NCBI GenBank assembly: GCA_050952085.1
Contig: JBMNKH010000003.1
Coordinates: forward strand, 124,001 to 188,000
Reading direction: 5' to 3'
Length of the DNA: 64,000 bases
Source: DTU015 sp012837895
Lineage (GTDB): Bacteria; Bacillota; Sulfobacillia; Fermentithermobacillales; Fermentithermobacillaceae
A program made the translations under genes and the position numbers. Numbering within the stretch: position 1 is the stretch's first letter; each line of letters opens with the position of its first letter. Shown here piece after piece: positions 34,017 to 42,962 of the stretch. Below the pieces are notes generated by a model that was given only the letters and a program-made list of their open reading frames with translations, was not told the origin of the DNA and did not search any database.

Positions 34017-34274
34017 TTGTTGGCAGTTAGGTTCTTCCAGGACCTATTAGCGGAAACACTGGTCCTACACAAGAGCGTAGGGGGGGACTACATAATCGGA
34101 AGCGAAGAGCGTCTGTCTCACGAGATCGAACTGCTTCGCGGCCGGTTAAACGCCCAGATAGGAGATAAATACAACTGCGACAAAATCAGGGCCGCAGAAG
34201 CACTAAGTGCGCACCTGGATAGTCTGCTGAACAGGTGGTACCAACTACAAGCGAAGAAGCATGACTCCAGGTAA
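34017..34274 (+). CDS. Spo0E-like aspartyl-phosphate phosphatase
   Basis: Family members remove phosphate from Spo0A or similar response regulators and delay sporulation. The two conserved helices are visible: LSHEIELLRGRLN, and AEALSAHLDSLLNRWYQLQ containing the S-x-x-L-D signature. Start uncertain: TTG 34017 overlaps a TATAAT (34012-34017) and has only a weak ACAGG upstream; the best ribosome binding site, AGGGGGGG (about 34079-34086), is 5 nt before an in-frame ATA (34092), which would give a 60-residue protein of typical Spo0E length. Followed by a good terminator, so it is a single-gene unit. Confidence 0.7.
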   Translation: MLAVRFFQDLLAETLVLHKSVGGDYIIGSEERLSHEIELLRGRLNAQIGDKYNCDKIRAAEALSAHLDSLLNRWYQLQAKKHDSR

Positions 34275-34281
34275 AGTGATT

Positions 34282-34314
34282 AGCAGGCGATTGTGAGCCT
34301 GCTCTTTATTTTTT
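34282..34314 (+). terminator. Rho-independent terminator after the Spo0E-like gene
   Basis: Stem AGCAGGC (34282-34288) / GCCTGCT (34297-34303), 8-nt loop, followed by TTTATTTTTT. Confidence 0.88.
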
Positions 34315-34360
34315 GGACGCTGTTCCAGCCTCTACGTCCCCATATTTCTTATTCTCAAAC

Positions 34361-34675
34361 TTAGTACCTGCTTCTCGCCGGAAACATCGGGGCAACTATC
34401 GCCAGGAATACTGCCACCACTGCTATGGGATCAAAGGTGAATCCCCATACCTCTGCTTCAATGGGCACAGGCACTTTCAAGAACTCGGAGAGTGCCATGA
34501 GTCCGAGATAGACTCCGCCTGCAACCGCCACAAAATCTTTGATAGCTTCTGAAAGAGGAGATGAGACCTCCTGGTACCCCCTGTTCCTGGCCCGGGCGAT
34601 TTGTTTTACCCTTGCGTTCATCGAAGCGTACACCAGTACGAAAACCACAAGCGTGAGCACTATTGAATAAGTCAT
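34361..34675 (-). CDS. Small membrane protein of unknown function
   Basis: A 104-residue protein not recognised. It has an N-terminal membrane helix (YSIVLTLVVFVLVYAS), a basic amphipathic stretch (NARVKQIARARNRGYQEV), then two more hydrophobic helices (FVAVAGGVYLGLMALSEFL and DPIAVVAVFLAIVAPMF). ATG 34675 has a strong AAGGAGGGGG upstream, which supports real translation. Transcribed toward the Spo0E-like gene and away from the stress protein gene. Confidence 0.65.
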   Translation of the reverse strand: MTYSIVLTLVVFVLVYASMNARVKQIARARNRGYQEVSSPLSEAIKDFVAVAGGVYLGLMALSEFLKVPVPIEAEVWGFTFDPIAVVAVFLAIVAPMFPARSRY

Positions 34676-34820
34676 GTTCCCCCTCCTTATCTACCTCCTT
34701 GCCTATCTTCTACTTATTTTTTGATTTTGGATTTTATGCCCAATCGTGGGACGTTGAATTTCACTGCAGTTCAAAGGGGACACTAGCTTGGAGTTTCAAC
34801 ATTGGAGGTGTACGTAGCAG

Positions 34821-35306
34821 ATGCGCAAGACTGTCTTGGGAGTATTCGAGAATACCTCGCAAGCTGAGAGGGCCGTGGATGATCTACAAAGACAGGGATT
34901 CAACAAGGAAGAAATCAGTATAGTTGCCAGGGAATCTACGGCCGGAAGGGGTTCCCGGTCAAGAGATGACATGGAAGCAGGGCAGGATATTTCAGGCGGG
35001 ATTGCCACAGGCGGAGCTATTGGCGGGGTCGCAGGCCTGCTTGCCGGGGTCGGGGCGCTGGCTATCCCGGGTATAGGTCCGGTTGTAGCAGCAGGACCGA
35101 TTGCAGCAGCGCTGAGCGGGGCAGTTACCGGCGGAATAGCAGGAGGCTTGATCGACTGGGGCATTCCTGAAGACGTAGGCCAGAGGTTTGAGCAAAGGGT
35201 CAGGGAAGGTAAAATAGTCGCCATGGTAAGAGCCGACGACACGAAGATTAACGAAGCAGCAGATATTTTCAGGCGGCGCGGCGCAAGAGAGGTAGAGACC
35301 CACTAG
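34821..35306 (+). CDS. YflT-like general stress protein (glycine-zipper region)
   Basis: A 161-residue protein with the heat-induced stress protein YflT-like N terminus (TVLGVFENTSQAERAVDDLQ, GFNKEEISIVAR). The middle (about 55-115) is a hydrophobic glycine/alanine-rich zipper (GGVAGLLAGVGALAIPGIGP), and the C-terminal part returns to an alpha/beta fold (KIVAMVRADDTKINEAADIF). The family is linked to general stress, with no known activity. GGAGGTG lies about 10 nt before ATG 34821. A hairpin terminator follows. Confidence 0.78.
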   Translation: MRKTVLGVFENTSQAERAVDDLQRQGFNKEEISIVARESTAGRGSRSRDDMEAGQDISGGIATGGAIGGVAGLLAGVGALAIPGIGPVVAAGPIAAALSGAVTGGIAGGLIDWGIPEDVGQRFEQRVREGKIVAMVRADDTKINEAADIFRRRGAREVETH

Positions 35307-35330
35307 GGTTCTCGGCACGGCATAAATCAC

Positions 35331-35362
35331 GGGCGGCACAAGCTGCCGCCCTGAAACTTTAA
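35331..35362 (+). terminator. Hairpin terminator after the stress protein gene
   Basis: Perfect 8-bp stem GGGCGGCA (35331-35338) / TGCCGCCC (35344-35351), loop CAAGC, followed by a weak T-rich stretch (TGAAACTTT). Confidence 0.65.
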
Positions 35363-35417
35363 CCACGTTCTGGCATTCCTGTTCAATCCGGGCTATACTA
35401 GCATTTGGTGAGGCAAT

Positions 35418-37073
35418 ATGACTAGAGAGATACGGTTGGTAGCGTTAGGCGGCTTGGGCGAAATCGGTAAGAATCTTATGCTTCTCGAATCGGGCCCTGA
35501 CATTATCGCCATTGACTGCGGGCTGGCTTTTCCTAAAGACGAAATGCTCGGCGTGGATTTCGTGATCCCCGATATATCATACTTGGTCGAAAGAAAAGAC
35601 CGGGTGCGGGGGATATTCCTGACACATGGGCATGAAGACCACGTTGGTGCGTTGCCCTTTGTGTTGAAGGAGGTAAACGTGCCTGTATACGGCACTAAAC
35701 TTACCCTTGGGCTTGCCAGAAGGAAAATGGACGAGAACTTTGAAGGCCCCTTCGACTTCCGGGTGGTCGCTCCCAGGGACGTTGTGGAAGTTGGGTCGCT
35801 GCAAGTTGAGTTTGTGAGGATGACCCATTCAGTTTCAGACAGTGCAGGCTTGATCATACATACGCCGTGCGGGACTGTCGTTTTTACAGGAGACTTCAAA
35901 CTCGACCAAACTCCTGTTGACGGGGAAGTGCCCGATTATCATCGCCTTGCTGAAGTAGGCGAACGGGGATTGCTTGCACTTCTGTCTGACAGCACCCATG
36001 CAGACAGACCCGGATATACCCCATCAGAGAGGGTGGTAGGAGAGAACCTTTCCCGGGTTTTCTACCGGGCAAGAGGCAGGATTATTGTTACCACTTTTGC
36101 TTCAAACGTCCCAAGAATCCAGCAGGTGATAGATGCAGCATACAAGTACGGGCGGAAGGTGTGCGTCATCGGGCGCAGCATGGAAAACGTGGTGGATGTC
36201 GCTATAGACATGGGTTTCCTGCGAGTGCCTCTTGGCACGCTAATCGATGTTCGTGACATACGCAACTACCCGCAATCGAAGATAGTGATTTTGAGCACAG
36301 GAAGCCAGGGGGAGCCCCTGTCCGCGCTTTCACGCATGTCTGTGGGGGAACACAGGCACATCAAGATCGTTGAAGGCGACCTGGTGGTAATGGCAGCTTC
36401 TCCTGTGCCGGGCAATGAGACTACCGTTTCAAGGGTTGTAGACAACCTGTTTAGGCAGGGGGCTGAAGTGATATACACTCCCGAGTCAGGGGTGCACGTG
36501 TCAGGCCATGCCAGCCAGGAAGAGCTTAAGATAATGCTCAACTTGACAAGGCCGAAGTTCTTCATACCGGTCCACGGCGAGTACAGGCATCTTGTCATCC
36601 ACGCCCAACTAGCCATGGCGACAGGCGTACCCCCTTCAAACGTGCTGGTAGGCGAAAACGGGACTGTTTTCAGGCTCACTCCTGACCATGCAGAAATAAC
36701 GGGCACCATTCACACCAGGGACATCTTTGTAGACGGCTACGGTGTGGGGGATATAGGCCACCCGATTTTGAGAGAAAGGCAATCCCTCGGGGAAGCAGGA
36801 GCCGTGTTCCTTTCATGCGTCTTATCCAAGGACACAGGTGAGTTTATCACCCCGCCTGAAGTGAAAAGTGCAGGGCTTACCGGTACCAAGCATCAGGAAG
36901 CAGTTGCGTCTGAAGTGATTAACGTAACCAGGGCGTACCTATCTACATTGTCCAGGGAAGAATTGCAGGACAAGGAATATGTAGAGGATGAATTGGCTGC
37001 TGTAATCAGGCGGCTGTTCAGGAATGAACTAGGCAGGAAACCCCTGGTAATGTGCAACCTGACGCTTATCTAG
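35418..37073 (+). CDS. rnj: Ribonuclease J
   Basis: Metallo-beta-lactamase/beta-CASP ribonuclease with endonuclease and 5'-3' exonuclease activity, central to mRNA turnover in Firmicutes. 551 residues; the metal site motif is THGHEDHVGALP, with later conserved segments FTGDFKLDQTP, DSTHADRPGYTPSE, and the beta-CASP HVSGHASQEELK. The C-terminal domain follows after about 450. One copy is seen here; whether there is a J1/J2 pair is unknown. ATG 35418 has GTGAGG upstream. Confidence 0.95.
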   Translation: MTREIRLVALGGLGEIGKNLMLLESGPDIIAIDCGLAFPKDEMLGVDFVIPDISYLVERKDRVRGIFLTHGHEDHVGALPFVLKEVNVPVYGTKLTLGLARRKMDENFEGPFDFRVVAPRDVVEVGSLQVEFVRMTHSVSDSAGLIIHTPCGTVVFTGDFKLDQTPVDGEVPDYHRLAEVGERGLLALLSDSTHADRPGYTPSERVVGENLSRVFYRARGRIIVTTFASNVPRIQQVIDAAYKYGRKVCVIGRSMENVVDVAIDMGFLRVPLGTLIDVRDIRNYPQSKIVILSTGSQGEPLSALSRMSVGEHRHIKIVEGDLVVMAASPVPGNETTVSRVVDNLFRQGAEVIYTPESGVHVSGHASQEELKIMLNLTRPKFFIPVHGEYRHLVIHAQLAMATGVPPSNVLVGENGTVFRLTPDHAEITGTIHTRDIFVDGYGVGDIGHPILRERQSLGEAGAVFLSCVLSKDTGEFITPPEVKSAGLTGTKHQEAVASEVINVTRAYLSTLSREELQDKEYVEDELAAVIRRLFRNELGRKPLVMCNLTLI

Positions 37074-37113
37074 GCCTTGGTTCTTTCTCCTGGTGGTATC
37101 TAAGGTGAAGATC

Positions 37114-38388
37114 ATGCCGGTAACAAGAGTCTTCGTGATTGTGCTTGACGGGTTGGGTATTGGCGCCCTTCCTGACGCACATCTTTACGGTGATGAGGGG
37201 TCCAACACCCTGGGCAACATGGCTAAAGCTTTGGGCGGGATAGACCTTCCCAACTTAGCTAAGCTTGGGATTGGAACCCTTCTTGATATTCAAGGGGTTC
37301 CTAAGCTGCCTCCTCTTGGAGCGTGTGGCCGGATGGCCATGGCATCGCCGGGCAAGGACACAATGACAGGTCATTGGGAGCTGTGCGGCGTTATCTTGGA
37401 CAAACCGTTCAAGACGTATCCCAATGGTTTTCCGGACCATATTATCCACCGTTTCCAGCAAGCCATAGGGCGCCAGGTTCTCGGAAACAAACCCGCTTCA
37501 GGCACTGTCATCATTGAAGAACTCGGCGAACTGCACATGAAGACAGGCTACCCTATCGTCTATACCTCAGCTGACAGCGTATTCCAGATAGCTTGTCACG
37601 AGGAAGTGGTACCCGTGGATACCCTGTATGCGTGGTGCCAGGAAGCGAGGAATATTCTCGTGGGCGATGATTTGGTGGCCAGGGTGATTGCCAGGCCGTT
37701 TGTGGGTAAGCCGGGCAGCTTCAGGAGAACTGCAAGCAGAAGAGACTTTTCCCTGCCCCCGGTAAGGGATACTTTGCTTGATTACGCCTCAGCTTCAGGC
37801 GTATCTGTAACGGGAGTGGGTAAGATACATGACATCTTCGCAGGCAAGGGGATATACAGGTCGATCCCCACGTCGTCCAATATGGAAGGCATAGAAGCGG
37901 TGAGGACGCTCATGGCTGAATGCTCCGACAACCGGCGTGGCACCGGGCGGGAAAACGGCGACTGGTATGGCGATGACAGGCGTAGCCATGGCCGGCCTAA
38001 CTGTGACTTGCATGGTGACCGGCGGCACTTGGTGTTAGCTAACCTGGTTGACTTCGACATGCTCTACGGCCATCGGAACAACGTGGAAGGCTACGCAGCT
38101 GCCCTGCGGGAGTTCGACGCTGAGCTGCCTGCCTTGCTCAGTTTGCTTAGAACCCACGACGTGCTGGTAGTAACTGCCGATCACGGCTGCGATCCCACTA
38201 CCCCGAGTACTGACCATTCCCGGGAGTATGTACCTTTGCTCATTGCAGGTGAACCTATACGGCCAGGTGTCATGCTCGGCACCAGGAGCACTTTTGCGGA
38301 TTTGGGCGCTACGTTGGCTGACCTCTTGGAGATAGAATACGGTGGGGAAGGCACGAGCATGAAGCAACAACTGGTAGCAGGCACTTAA
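37114..38388 (+). CDS. deoB: Phosphopentomutase, with a low-complexity insert
   Basis: Interconverts ribose/deoxyribose 1- and 5-phosphates in nucleoside salvage. Alkaline-phosphatase-fold metal ligands appear in VIVLDGLGIG, GKDTMTGHWE (catalytic Thr region), and VTADHGCDPTTPSTDHSREY. 424 residues, about 30 more than usual: an Asp/Arg/Gly-rich insert (NRRGTGRENGDWYGDDRRSH and on, DNA about 37925-38028) interrupts the sequence just before the conserved LANLVDFDMLYGHR. The insert is made of degenerate repeats (GCGATGACAGGCG / GGTGACCGGCGG). ATG 37114 follows AAGGTG. The next gene encodes a nucleoside phosphorylase, its pathway partner. Confidence 0.94.
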   Translation: MPVTRVFVIVLDGLGIGALPDAHLYGDEGSNTLGNMAKALGGIDLPNLAKLGIGTLLDIQGVPKLPPLGACGRMAMASPGKDTMTGHWELCGVILDKPFKTYPNGFPDHIIHRFQQAIGRQVLGNKPASGTVIIEELGELHMKTGYPIVYTSADSVFQIACHEEVVPVDTLYAWCQEARNILVGDDLVARVIARPFVGKPGSFRRTASRRDFSLPPVRDTLLDYASASGVSVTGVGKIHDIFAGKGIYRSIPTSSNMEGIEAVRTLMAECSDNRRGTGRENGDWYGDDRRSHGRPNCDLHGDRRHLVLANLVDFDMLYGHRNNVEGYAAALREFDAELPALLSLLRTHDVLVVTADHGCDPTTPSTDHSREYVPLLIAGEPIRPGVMLGTRSTFADLGATLADLLEIEYGGEGTSMKQQLVAGT

Positions 38389-38470
38389 TCCAGGTCCTGC
38401 GTGCGTCATAGATTGCGGTGGATTACCAAAGGGCCCGCATGGATTATTTGATCGAGTCGGAGGTGCGACT

Positions 38471-39259
38471 ATGGCTCAAGAGTTCTCCCAGCATCACATA
38501 AAGGCCAGGGATGAAGATATTGCCAGGTACTGCTTTATTCCAGGCAGCCATGCGCGTGGACGTAAAATGGCGGGAAAACTTGACGGAATGCGGCTTGTTG
38601 CCGATACCCGGGGATATTACGTATATACAGGGACGTACAAAGGGGTCCCCATGACGGTTTGTTCAACCGGGATGGGCGGTCCCCAGGCAGCCATTGCCAT
38701 AGAAGAACTGGCCAATATGGGCGCTGACACCTTCGTACGCATAGGTTCTGCCGGAGGGGTCGCCGAACACACAGGGGTAGGCGACATTGTAATCGGTACT
38801 GCTGCTTACAGGGGAGGAGGTACGGCAGACGAGTACCTTCCCAAGCCTTTCCCTGCCGTAGCGGATTTTTGGGTTACAAAAGCTTTGGTTGACGCTGGCC
38901 ACGACTGCGGGATTGATGCCCTGGTAGGCCCGGTAGCTACGGTTGACGCCTTCTACGCCCCTGATGACAAGGCCAAACGCCTGACCATGAGAAAAGGCGG
39001 AGTCTTGTGCGTGGAAATGGAGGCGGACACCCAGTTTATCCTTGGTTTGTACCGGAGACTCCGCTGCGGTGCCGCCTTTGTACTGGATAACGGGCCCAGG
39101 ACAGACCGCATGTATGCTGAAGGCAAACTTGCTATTGCCCATCACGGCAAGAACCCGCTGTATGTCGAAAGCGAAAACCGGCTGATTGAAATGGGTTTTG
39201 AAGCTATGTACCGGGTTGCTATGGGAGACCTGGGAAAGGGATCCGCATCCTCTGAGTGA
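38471..39259 (+). CDS. Nucleoside phosphorylase, uridine phosphorylase type
   Basis: A 262-residue PNP/UDP-family enzyme that splits nucleosides with phosphate, releasing ribose 1-phosphate for the adjacent phosphopentomutase. Family features: phosphate-binding IPGSHARGRKMA near residue 25 (usually PGDPxR), STGMGGPQAAIAIEEL, FVRIGSAGGV and the substrate loop GGVLCVEMEADTQF. The pattern fits uridine phosphorylase better than trimeric purine nucleoside phosphorylase, but the base specificity is inferred. ATG 38471 has GGAGGTG upstream. Confidence 0.85.
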   Translation: MAQEFSQHHIKARDEDIARYCFIPGSHARGRKMAGKLDGMRLVADTRGYYVYTGTYKGVPMTVCSTGMGGPQAAIAIEELANMGADTFVRIGSAGGVAEHTGVGDIVIGTAAYRGGGTADEYLPKPFPAVADFWVTKALVDAGHDCGIDALVGPVATVDAFYAPDDKAKRLTMRKGGVLCVEMEADTQFILGLYRRLRCGAAFVLDNGPRTDRMYAEGKLAIAHHGKNPLYVESENRLIEMGFEAMYRVAMGDLGKGSASSE

Positions 39260-39335
39260 AGTTGTGAAAGCCATTCCCAGGCGAAACAGGAAACCGCCTG
39301 CTAACCAGAGAACTTAGTATAGGGTGGTTTCTGAT

Positions 39336-42300
39336 ATGGGTTTGCGCTTTATCATCGGGCCTGCCGGTTCAGGTAAGACAAGGTACATAATCGATTCAGT
39401 GATTGAGGGTTTGCTGCGGGACGGTCCAGGGATGCCGGATTCAGCAGCTTTAGCAGCAGGACCTTCCGGGGTACTCTCTGGAGTACTGTCCCGGCCTCCT
39501 GTGTTGATAATCGTTCCTGACCAGGCGACCTTCCAGATGGAGAAAGCCATCCTTGAGGACGGAAGAATCAGCGGATTCATGAACCTTCAAGTGTTGGGCT
39601 TCAGGCGCCTGTGCCTCAAGGTACTGGATGAAACAGGCGGGATCACCCAACCTTTTATCACCCCTGTCGGCAGGAGCATGGCTGTTCAATCCATATTGTG
39701 GGAGCACAAGGAGCAATTAAGCGTATACGCGCCCATGGTGAACTACCCCGGGTTCCGGGAGGAGGTTATACAGGCCCTTTCGGAGTTTAACGCATACGAT
39801 GTGAGCCCCGGTGATCTTGAAATCGTAGCAGCAGGAGGAGAGGAAAGACCGCCTTTTCTCTCGCAAAAACTCAGGGACTTGCAACTCATATACCGTAAGT
39901 ACACTGAATTCCTCCAAGACAACTTCCTTGACCCTGATGATTACCTTAAGTTGGCGGTGGAAAGCATACCGAGATCAGATCTCCTACGCAACGCCGTAGT
40001 GTGGATTGACGGGTTTTCCGGCTTTACTCCCCGTGAGTACCAGGTGATAGGCGCTATGCTCAAGACCGCCACCCAGGTAAACCTCGCTTTGTGCATGGAC
40101 CGGGAGGAAATCCAGCACCCGCCCAGGGAAACAAGCTTGTTCCATCCCGTCAGGGAAGTGTACGAAACAGCCTTAGCCCTTTGCCGGGAAAACGGGGTTC
40201 CGTTGGAAGATGCGGTCATCCTGGGGCAAGACGGTGCTTTGCCCAGGTTCAAGCACAGGGAACTTGCCTGCCTTGAAGCTGCGTTCAGAAGCAAAGACCG
40301 CGGGCCGTGGCAGGTGTTTGAACCGCCCGCTGACTGCCTGAATCCTGAAGGGATACCCGTTGCCCCGGGCGGGGTGCAGCTGATCAGCACAGTGAACCTT
40401 CAGGCGGAAGTCGAGTTTGCCGCCAGGGAGATCTTGAGACTGGTTAGGGAACAAGGGCTCCGGTTCAAAGACATCACTGTTGAACTGCGGGATCTGCAGA
40501 AATACAAAGACCTCATAGAGATGGTGTTCACGGATCATGACATTCCTTTCTTCCTTGACCTGAAGAGTTCTTTATCCCATCACCCTTTGGCAGAGCTTGT
40601 TCGCTCCGCGTTTGATATAATTCTCACCGACTTCGGGTTCGACGCGGTTTTCCGTTACCTCAAGACTGACCTTGTGCCTCTTGACAGGGAATTGGTTGAC
40701 GAGCTGGAAAACTACGTGCTTGCATGTGGTATACGGGGGAAACGGTGGCTCGACGAAGAGCCCTGGCAGTACGCTATGCAATTCCTTGCAGAGGATGAAG
40801 AACAGCCGGGTGCACAGGCCGATAACCAGAGGATAGACGCGATCCGGCGGGAAGCTATGTCTGCTTTCAGCCGGTTTTACGCGATGATCAGGAACGCAGG
40901 TGAGTTGACTGCAGAGGGCATATCGCTTGCCCTCTATGACCTGCTCATGGACCTCGGGGTTCAGGAAACCCTTGCACGCTGGCAGGAAGAGTGCCAGGAA
41001 CGCGGTGACCTAATCTCGGTCATGGAGCACGCAGGAATCTGGGACAAATTGCTTGAGATTTTGGAGCAGGCAGCCGAAATCCTGGGCCCCCGCCCTTGTA
41101 ACGTGGAAACATACGCGCTTCTCATCAATGCCGGCTTGGAGGATATGAGGCTAGGTGCAATACCCCCTTCCCTTGACCAAGTGCTTGTGGGCAGTCTTGA
41201 CAGGACGAGGCAGCCAGAATGCCGGGTCACGTTCCTGCTAGGAGCTTCTGAAGGAGATTTTCCCATGAAGCACGGGGAAAGGGGCGTGTTTACAGACGAA
41301 GAGCGGGAAACCCTGCTGAAAGCAGGCGTAAATCTTGAGCCATCCTCGAGGCTAAGGCAGCTCCATGAAGAGTACCTTGTATATATTGCGCTCACACGGC
41401 CCAGGGATGCGCTTTACATTTCGTACCCACTTGGGGATAACGACGGAAAAGCTATGTTCCCGTCGCCTGTGGTGCAGTGGGTCAAATCCACCATGCCGTA
41501 CAAGGAAACAAGGTTCATTTCAACTGACCCGCCTGGCACCTATCCTGAGGATCTTGACTACCTTGCAGCTGCCACAGTGCGGGGTGTGGCTGCCCGCCGG
41601 TTGTCTCTTATGAGACAAGGTATTTCGCCGGGAGTGGTCTGGGAAGAGGTATACCGCTGGATGCTGGATCCTTGCAGGGTGCAGCAAAGCCGCAAAATCC
41701 TCAGTTCCCTGGGTTTTACCAATAAGCTTGAACGTTTGGGCGAAACCCTGTCCCACACCTTATACGGATACCCGCTTGTAACAAGCATCTCGCGGTTGGA
41801 ACGGTTCCAGCAATGTCCTTTCAGGCATTTTGCCGCTGACGGTTTGGGTCTGAAACAGCGGCAAGTGTTCAAACTTGATCCCCTCAAGACAGGCAGTTTC
41901 TTCCATGAAGCTATGCGGGAATTTGTCAGGGAAGTCTCGGTATGCGAGCAAGAAGTTGCCCGTATGGAACAGGAAGACGTGCTTGAGATAATGGACCAGG
42001 TTGTAGGCAAGCTTGTGCCAAGGATTCAAGACAGGTTGTTCCTGAGTTCCTTCAGGTATCAATACGTTTCGAACTCGCTTGGTGCGTTGCTAAGGAGTTC
42101 AGCCCGGGTGTTCCTGGAGCATGCAAGAAGGGGGGACTTCCGCCCGTTAGCTGTTGAGGTGCCTTTCGGCCTGCCTGGAGGGGTGACCCCGTATTCAGTG
42201 CGTGTGCCCGGCCATGGGGAAGTATTGCTTCGCGGGCGCATTGACAGGGTTGATTTCGCCAGACTGGGGTCCCGTGCATACCTGCGAGTAGTCGATTACA

Positions 42301-42959
42301 AGTCCAGCAGGAGCAAACTTGACCTCTTGGAAGTGTATTACGGCCTGTCGCTCCAGCTGCTGGTCTATCTTGGCGTGGCGGTGTCAAAGTGGGATGAGCT
42401 GGTGGAATGGTCTGCTCTATTCCCTGCCCATATGGATCAACTTGAAGATCCTGCCAGGGTGGTGCCATATCCTGCAGGCGCTGTTTATCTCCCGATCCAC
42501 GATCCGTTTCTCAAAGAACATGGGCCCCTTGACAGGGAAGAAGCTTGGCTCAAGCGGAAGAAGAAAAACCTGAAGATGGCAGGGCTCCTACTGGAAGATA
42601 TGGACGTGCTTAAGCTAATGGATACAGCTGCTTCAGGCTACTCTGATATCCTGCCGGTACATTTTACAAAAGCAGGTGGTGTAGGATCCAACTCCTCGAC
42701 TGTGGCAGAAACAGACTTGGAGCTGCTCCTAGACTATGTAGAGCACAAGGTGGGGCAGATATCCGCTGACATCATCTCAGGCCGGATTGATATCATGCCC
42801 TTCAGGAGGAATCAGCAAATAGCTTGTACATACTGTGAGTTTAGCCCCTTGTGCACTTTTGATGTGCTGGTTGACGGCAATGAATACAACACCCTGAGCA
42901 ACTTGTCAAGGGCGCAGATATGGGAAGAGATCAGAAGCATTTGCAGGGGAGGGGAATAG
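39336..42959 (+). CDS. addB: ATP-dependent helicase/nuclease subunit B
   Basis: Subunit B of the AddAB double-strand-break resection enzyme. 1207 residues. N-terminal Walker A GPAGSGKTRYI; C-terminal RecB-like nuclease domain with RVVDYKSSRSKLDL; and the iron-sulfur cysteines, one at FQQCPFRHFA and three at CTYCEFSPLC, as in AddB of Bacillus. A short Ala/Gly/Pro/Ser-rich insert (about residues 33-55) lies between the first strand-helix unit and VLIIVPDQATF. ATG 39336 follows GGGTGG. It is 3 bp before addA. Confidence 0.95.
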   Translation: MGLRFIIGPAGSGKTRYIIDSVIEGLLRDGPGMPDSAALAAGPSGVLSGVLSRPPVLIIVPDQATFQMEKAILEDGRISGFMNLQVLGFRRLCLKVLDETGGITQPFITPVGRSMAVQSILWEHKEQLSVYAPMVNYPGFREEVIQALSEFNAYDVSPGDLEIVAAGGEERPPFLSQKLRDLQLIYRKYTEFLQDNFLDPDDYLKLAVESIPRSDLLRNAVVWIDGFSGFTPREYQVIGAMLKTATQVNLALCMDREEIQHPPRETSLFHPVREVYETALALCRENGVPLEDAVILGQDGALPRFKHRELACLEAAFRSKDRGPWQVFEPPADCLNPEGIPVAPGGVQLISTVNLQAEVEFAAREILRLVREQGLRFKDITVELRDLQKYKDLIEMVFTDHDIPFFLDLKSSLSHHPLAELVRSAFDIILTDFGFDAVFRYLKTDLVPLDRELVDELENYVLACGIRGKRWLDEEPWQYAMQFLAEDEEQPGAQADNQRIDAIRREAMSAFSRFYAMIRNAGELTAEGISLALYDLLMDLGVQETLARWQEECQERGDLISVMEHAGIWDKLLEILEQAAEILGPRPCNVETYALLINAGLEDMRLGAIPPSLDQVLVGSLDRTRQPECRVTFLLGASEGDFPMKHGERGVFTDEERETLLKAGVNLEPSSRLRQLHEEYLVYIALTRPRDALYISYPLGDNDGKAMFPSPVVQWVKSTMPYKETRFISTDPPGTYPEDLDYLAAATVRGVAARRLSLMRQGISPGVVWEEVYRWMLDPCRVQQSRKILSSLGFTNKLERLGETLSHTLYGYPLVTSISRLERFQQCPFRHFAADGLGLKQRQVFKLDPLKTGSFFHEAMREFVREVSVCEQEVARMEQEDVLEIMDQVVGKLVPRIQDRLFLSSFRYQYVSNSLGALLRSSARVFLEHARRGDFRPLAVEVPFGLPGGVTPYSVRVPGHGEVLLRGRIDRVDFARLGSRAYLRVVDYKSSRSKLDLLEVYYGLSLQLLVYLGVAVSKWDELVEWSALFPAHMDQLEDPARVVPYPAGAVYLPIHDPFLKEHGPLDREEAWLKRKKKNLKMAGLLLEDMDVLKLMDTAASGYSDILPVHFTKAGGVGSNSSTVAETDLELLLDYVEHKVGQISADIISGRIDIMPFRRNQQIACTYCEFSPLCTFDVLVDGNEYNTLSNLSRAQIWEEIRSICRGGE

Positions 42960-42962
42960 GGC